From: Flavobacterium psychrophilum
GTDB taxonomy: Bacteria > Bacteroidota > Bacteroidia > Flavobacteriales > Flavobacteriaceae
Assembly (NCBI GenBank): GCA_945872245.1
Contig: CAMBZB010000012.1
Coordinates: 1 to 63,945, forward strand
Direction: 5' to 3'
DNA: 63,945 nt
Shown: piece by piece, positions 63,874-63,945 of the stretch
Numbering within the stretch: the first letter of the stretch is position 1
Layout of the letters: each line of letters begins with the position of its first letter
Made by a program: the position numbers and the translations under genes
The notes under the pieces: model-generated
The model's database searches: none
What the model was told of the DNA's origin: nothing
What the model saw: only the letters and a program-made list of their open reading frames with translations

Positions 63874-63945
63874 TTGAAAAATAATGTATTGCTGGTTGTT
63901 AATCCAATTTCTGGAGGTGTCGATAAATCAGAATTTATTGAGGCG
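63874..63945 (+). CDS. Partial CDS, diacylglycerol/lipid kinase family N-terminus
   Basis: An open frame from a TTG at 63874 runs off the window after 24 codons. VLLVVNPISGG is the N-terminal nucleotide-binding signature of the DAGK catalytic domain (YegS/DgkB type). No ATG is available in frame near it. It diverges from the App1-like phosphatase gene; phosphatidate made by the kinase would be the substrate of that phosphatase type. Confidence 0.75.
   Translation, partial: MKNNVLLVVNPISGGVDKSEFIEA

Overview
The window is 64 kb of an AT-rich chromosome from a member of Flavobacteriaceae, most likely Flavobacterium or a close relative. The evidence is a flavobacterial division/cell-wall (dcw) cluster, a gldKLMN type IX secretion/gliding operon, an exosortase F pair, a short primary sigma factor of the Bacteroidota kind, late genes for a flavobacterial monocyclic carotenoid, and many promoters carrying the Bacteroidota -7 element TAnnTTTG. 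Almost everything is core chromosomal sequence. I saw no insertion sequence, prophage, CRISPR array or rRNA gene.

Layout. 1-43: start of a leftward gene. 371-16518: dcw cluster mraZ-rsmH-ftsL-ftsI-murE-mraY-murD-[broken four-helix-bundle gene]-ftsW-murG-murC-ftsQ-ftsA-ftsZ, preceded by a clear MraZ operator; murF and ddl are absent from it. 16547-17303: terminator, yqeY, tRNA-Arg(TCG), terminator. 17441-20972: a thioredoxin-like lipid-free secreted protein, rpe and rpoD. 21163-24612: leftward carotenoid operon crtD-cruF-crtZ plus a crtA-like gene. 24826-27356: pnp and rpsO. 27454-33413: a tight leftward seven-gene operon with three photolyase/cryptochrome paralogues and four small genes of unknown function, including a 48-residue DUF2256 protein. 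33550-35051: a GAF-domain gene divergent from xrtF and its partner. 35110-37330: an ATP-cone/PD-(D/E)XK nuclease followed by a beta-CASP metallo-beta-lactamase protein. 37396-40292: a metal (probably copper) operon of HYC_CC_PP protein, TonB-dependent receptor and HMA protein. 40444-43581: DedA and a large plug-domain surface protein. 43780-50506: leftward housekeeping run miaB, sigma-54-type activator, lptE, TPR gene, secG, groES, groEL. 50753-59341: topA, a ureohydrolase-like protein with a degraded metal site, then gldKLMN. 59442-63945: FAD oxidoreductase, DUF983, ABC-F ATPase, App1-like phosphatase and the start of a diacylglycerol-kinase-like gene.

How it works together. The first 16 kb makes lipid II and builds the divisome under MraZ control. 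The 21-33 kb part looks like a photoprotection region: polar carotenoid finishing enzymes plus DNA photorepair. The 53-59 kb part encodes the proton-driven T9SS motor (GldL/GldM) and its outer ring (GldK/GldN).

Most notable: (1) the seven-gene photolyase operon with an 11-bp inverted repeat overlapping its promoter; (2) a four-helix-bundle (23S IVS-type) gene inside the dcw cluster, killed by a single in-frame stop and lying exactly between 30-bp inverted arms (25/30 matching) of a repeat family also found beside yqeY and the tRNA; (3) an arginase-fold protein that has lost metal ligands directly upstream of the T9SS genes; (4) an ATP-cone nuclease paired with a beta-CASP protein.
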